DNA of 15,546 nt, taken from the NCBI GenBank assembly GCA_028288875.1, contig JAQGHK010000346.1, positions 1 through 15,546 on the forward strand. The letters run 5' to 3'. The notes under the pieces were generated by a model. That model saw only the letters and a list, made by a program, of their open reading frames with translations. It ran no database searches and was not told the origin of the DNA. Below, in pieces: positions 13,950-15,546 of this stretch (the stretch's first letter is position 1; each line of letters starts with the position of its first letter). The position numbers and the translations under genes were made by a program. The stretch is from Phycisphaerales bacterium. Lineage in GTDB: Bacteria; Planctomycetota; Phycisphaerae; Tepidisphaerales; Tepidisphaeraceae.

Positions 13950-15546
13950 TCATTTGCGCCGTGGCGGCGTGGCCGAAACTTCCGGATAAACGGTGGCGCC
14001 GTAGAGCAGGTCGCGAGTAAGGTCGCCTTGCACGAAATTCGTCTTTACGTCGGTGGCGAAGACCCAGTCGCGGTTGTTATCGCGGGTGAGATAGAGATTC
14101 GAGCCGACTTCGCCATACATCACATCTCGGCCGGCGCCGCCGTCGAGGGTGTCGCCGCCATTGCCGCCGTACATGCGGTCATCGCCGCTGCCGCCGCTGA
14201 GGTTATCGCGACCGCTGTTGCCATCGATCCAGTCGTTGCCGCCGAGGCCATAGACCTGATCGTCACCGCCGCCGCCGGTCAGGGTGTCGTTTAATTCGCC
14301 GCCGCCGACCAGGTCGTTGCCGTCGCCCGCGTTGACGTAAATGCCAAGGTCCGCGCAGTTTCCGAGAATCTGGTCATTGCCGCCCAGGGCGAACACCTGA
14401 ATCGCCGTGACTTGGCTGATATCAAAGTTGTAGGTCTGCTTTCCGATGGCCACTCGAATGGGCTGGCCGCTGCCACGCGGCTGCCAGACGTGAATAACAT
14501 CGGCGTCGTTCGTGCCGACCACCTTCAGCAGGCCGTCGCTCGTCAGGAGGGTCGGCGTGATCGCGACGGTGAGCGTGAACGTTTCGTCCCAATTCAAATG
14601 CCCATCACTGGCGCGCAGGGTGACGGGGAACGCGCCCGCGTCGTCCGCCGTCGGCAGTCCAGCCAAGGTGGCGGTGCCGTCGCCGTGGTCGGTGATACCG
14701 AGCCATGCCGGGCCTTGCGTGAGCGTGAAGGTGATCGCGTCGCCGTCGACGTCGGTCGCCAGCACGTTGGAAATGTAGGGGACGTCGGTCGCCGCGTAGG
14801 CGACGGGCGGCTGGTCCAGGCCCGGCGAATAATTCGATTGGCGCTCGACCGCGCCGACGTCATACGTCGGCGACCGGGGATAGCCGCGCGCGTCGCGACG
14901 CGGCGTTTCCGATGCAGCGGCGATGCCGAGCACCGGGCTGCCGGCCTCCGGCATCATCGTCGGGACTGGCCCACCGTTGGCCGTCAGGACGCCGAGCTGG
15001 GCATTCATCGGGCTGGCCGCGGTGCCGCCGCGGTTGGCATTGCTGCCCATGGTGATGCCGCTGTCATCGGCGATGCCGAGGACGTTGTTCTTGTAGTTCG
15101 TCCGGGCCACCATCGACACGTCGAAGCCGAAGGCATCCGCACCGACGGTCGCGGCGGCATTATCCGCGATCACGGTGTTGACCATTTTCAGCGTGTCGGT
15201 CGCGTCGGGGTTGCTGGTTCCGAAGGAGAACACGGCCGCCCCGCCGCCGAAGCTGTCTGCACCTGTGCCATTGGCGGCATTGCCGGCGATGGTGCAGTTG
15301 ATGAGCGTCAGATCGCCGTCCAGGCCGATCGACAGGCCGCCGCCGAGCGAAGTTGCGATGGAGTCGCTGGTCAGGCCGACATCCGCCGTCGCCTGGTTGT
15401 TGGCAAAGGTGCAGTTGGTGAAGGAGCTGGCCCCGGCACCGAGCAACGCGACGCCGCCGCCGAGGGCGGTGGTTTCGCTGCCGTTGCCATATAGATCAGC
15501 CGTGCTGCCCGTGGCGTGGGCCTGGTTGGAATCAAACGTGCTGGAA
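13950..15546 (-). CDS. Large surface protein: beta-helix, choice-of-anchor-Q type, Ig-like and RTX repeats (partial, N-terminus outside window)
   Basis: The frame is open to the right edge and shows 531 residues ending at TGA 13950; the N-terminus is missing. Visible residues 1-185 are a right-handed parallel beta-helix with rungs such as SSFTNCTFANNQA and L-T-L-I-N-C-T-I-A-G-N-A-A. Residues 185-235 match the end typical of such proteins (choice-of-anchor Q): T-A-N-G-G-P-V-P-T-M, a G-S-P-V-L-G element, R-D-A-R-G-Y-P-R and Y-D-V-G-A-V-E. Residues 246-330 are an Ig/cadherin-like domain (V-L-A-T-D-V-D-G-D-A). Residues 343-480 hold about eight RTX-type nonapeptides of the G-G-x-G-x-D kind, which bind calcium. 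A non-repetitive end closes with P-P-R-R-K. It is secreted or attached to the cell surface; the function is probably adhesive or structural. There is no type I secretion gene nearby. Confidence 0.85.
   Translation of the reverse strand, partial: SSTFDSNQAHATGSTADLYGNGSETTALGGGVALLGAGASSFTNCTFANNQATADVGLTSDSIATSLGGGLSIGLDGDLTLINCTIAGNAANGTGADSFGGGAAVFSFGTSNPDATDTLKMVNTVIADNAAATVGADAFGFDVSMVARTNYKNNVLGIADDSGITMGSNANRGGTAASPMNAQLGVLTANGGPVPTMMPEAGSPVLGIAAASETPRRDARGYPRSPTYDVGAVERQSNYSPGLDQPPVAYAATDVPYISNVLATDVDGDAITFTLTQGPAWLGITDHGDGTATLAGLPTADDAGAFPVTLRASDGHLNWDETFTLTVAITPTLLTSDGLLKVVGTNDADVIHVWQPRGSGQPIRVAIGKQTYNFDISQVTAIQVFALGGNDQILGNCADLGIYVNAGDGNDLVGGGELNDTLTGGGGDDQVYGLGGNDWIDGNSGRDNLSGGSGDDRMYGGNGGDTLDGGAGRDVMYGEVGSNLYLTRDNNRDWVFATDVKTNFVQGDLTRDLLYGATVYPEVSATPPRRK

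Noticed and set aside
14110..14330. Repeating GC-rich DNA pattern that could suggest a CRISPR or satellite array
   Set aside because: The period is 27 bp in frame and encodes the RTX nonapeptides; there are no spacers and the units vary at synonymous sites.
14412..15494. 360-codon plus-strand open frame
   Set aside because: It mirrors the beta-helix/Ig/RTX gene, is rich in Arg, Gly, Val and Asp, and has no domain.

Overview
The window looks like chromosome of a GC-rich planctomycete, most likely of the Phycisphaerae (inference). Three signs support this. There is a PEP-CTERM protein with a Pro-Glu-Pro plus Arg-rich tail. It is followed by a pseudopilin-like protein with an N-terminal methylation helix and an H-X9-DG motif. 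There is also a large beta-helix/Ig/RTX surface protein. Genes sit in short units on both strands. There is no rRNA, tRNA, transposase or CRISPR array that I can see.

Left part (1-3710). Two minus-strand genes come first: a GYF_2-DUF4190 membrane protein cut by the window edge, and a GT-C (family 39-like) glycosyltransferase. Diverging from them is a secreted phosphodiesterase/nucleotide pyrophosphatase of the alkaline phosphatase superfamily with a long low-complexity tail. Behind it lies a short start-less coding relic that resembles the end of a metallophosphoesterase.

Centre-left (3846-6454). A lamin-tail-domain PEP-CTERM protein is followed, across a hairpin, by the H-X9-DG pseudopilin. 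Two strong terminators in convergent arrangement then separate these from a minus-strand protein with the fold of a CarH-like cobalamin-binding module. The residues that normally hold cobalamin are replaced in it. Its 321-bp upstream region is comparatively AT-rich, carries an 18-bp tandem repeat, and is shared with the next operon.

Centre (6776-11869). A translationally coupled EmrA/EmrB-type pair (HlyD adaptor plus DHA2 MFS pump) is followed by a membrane-anchored Ig-like plus beta-propeller protein. The middle of the propeller gene has clearly lower GC and different codon use from its ends.

Right part (11870-15546). An intergenic inverted-repeat element precedes ilvN (minus), which stands apart from any ilvB here. 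A palindrome lies in the divergent promoter between ilvN and a coupled pair: a membrane-anchored C2-like protein of unknown function and a single-domain PqiA-like membrane protein. The window ends inside a large minus-strand surface protein with beta-helix, Ig-like and RTX calcium-binding repeats.

The best leads for new biology are the degenerate B12-type protein with its repeat-bearing upstream region, the C2-like/PqiA pair, the mosaic propeller gene and the interleaved inverted-repeat element. I did not see a complete, clearly undescribed multi-gene system.
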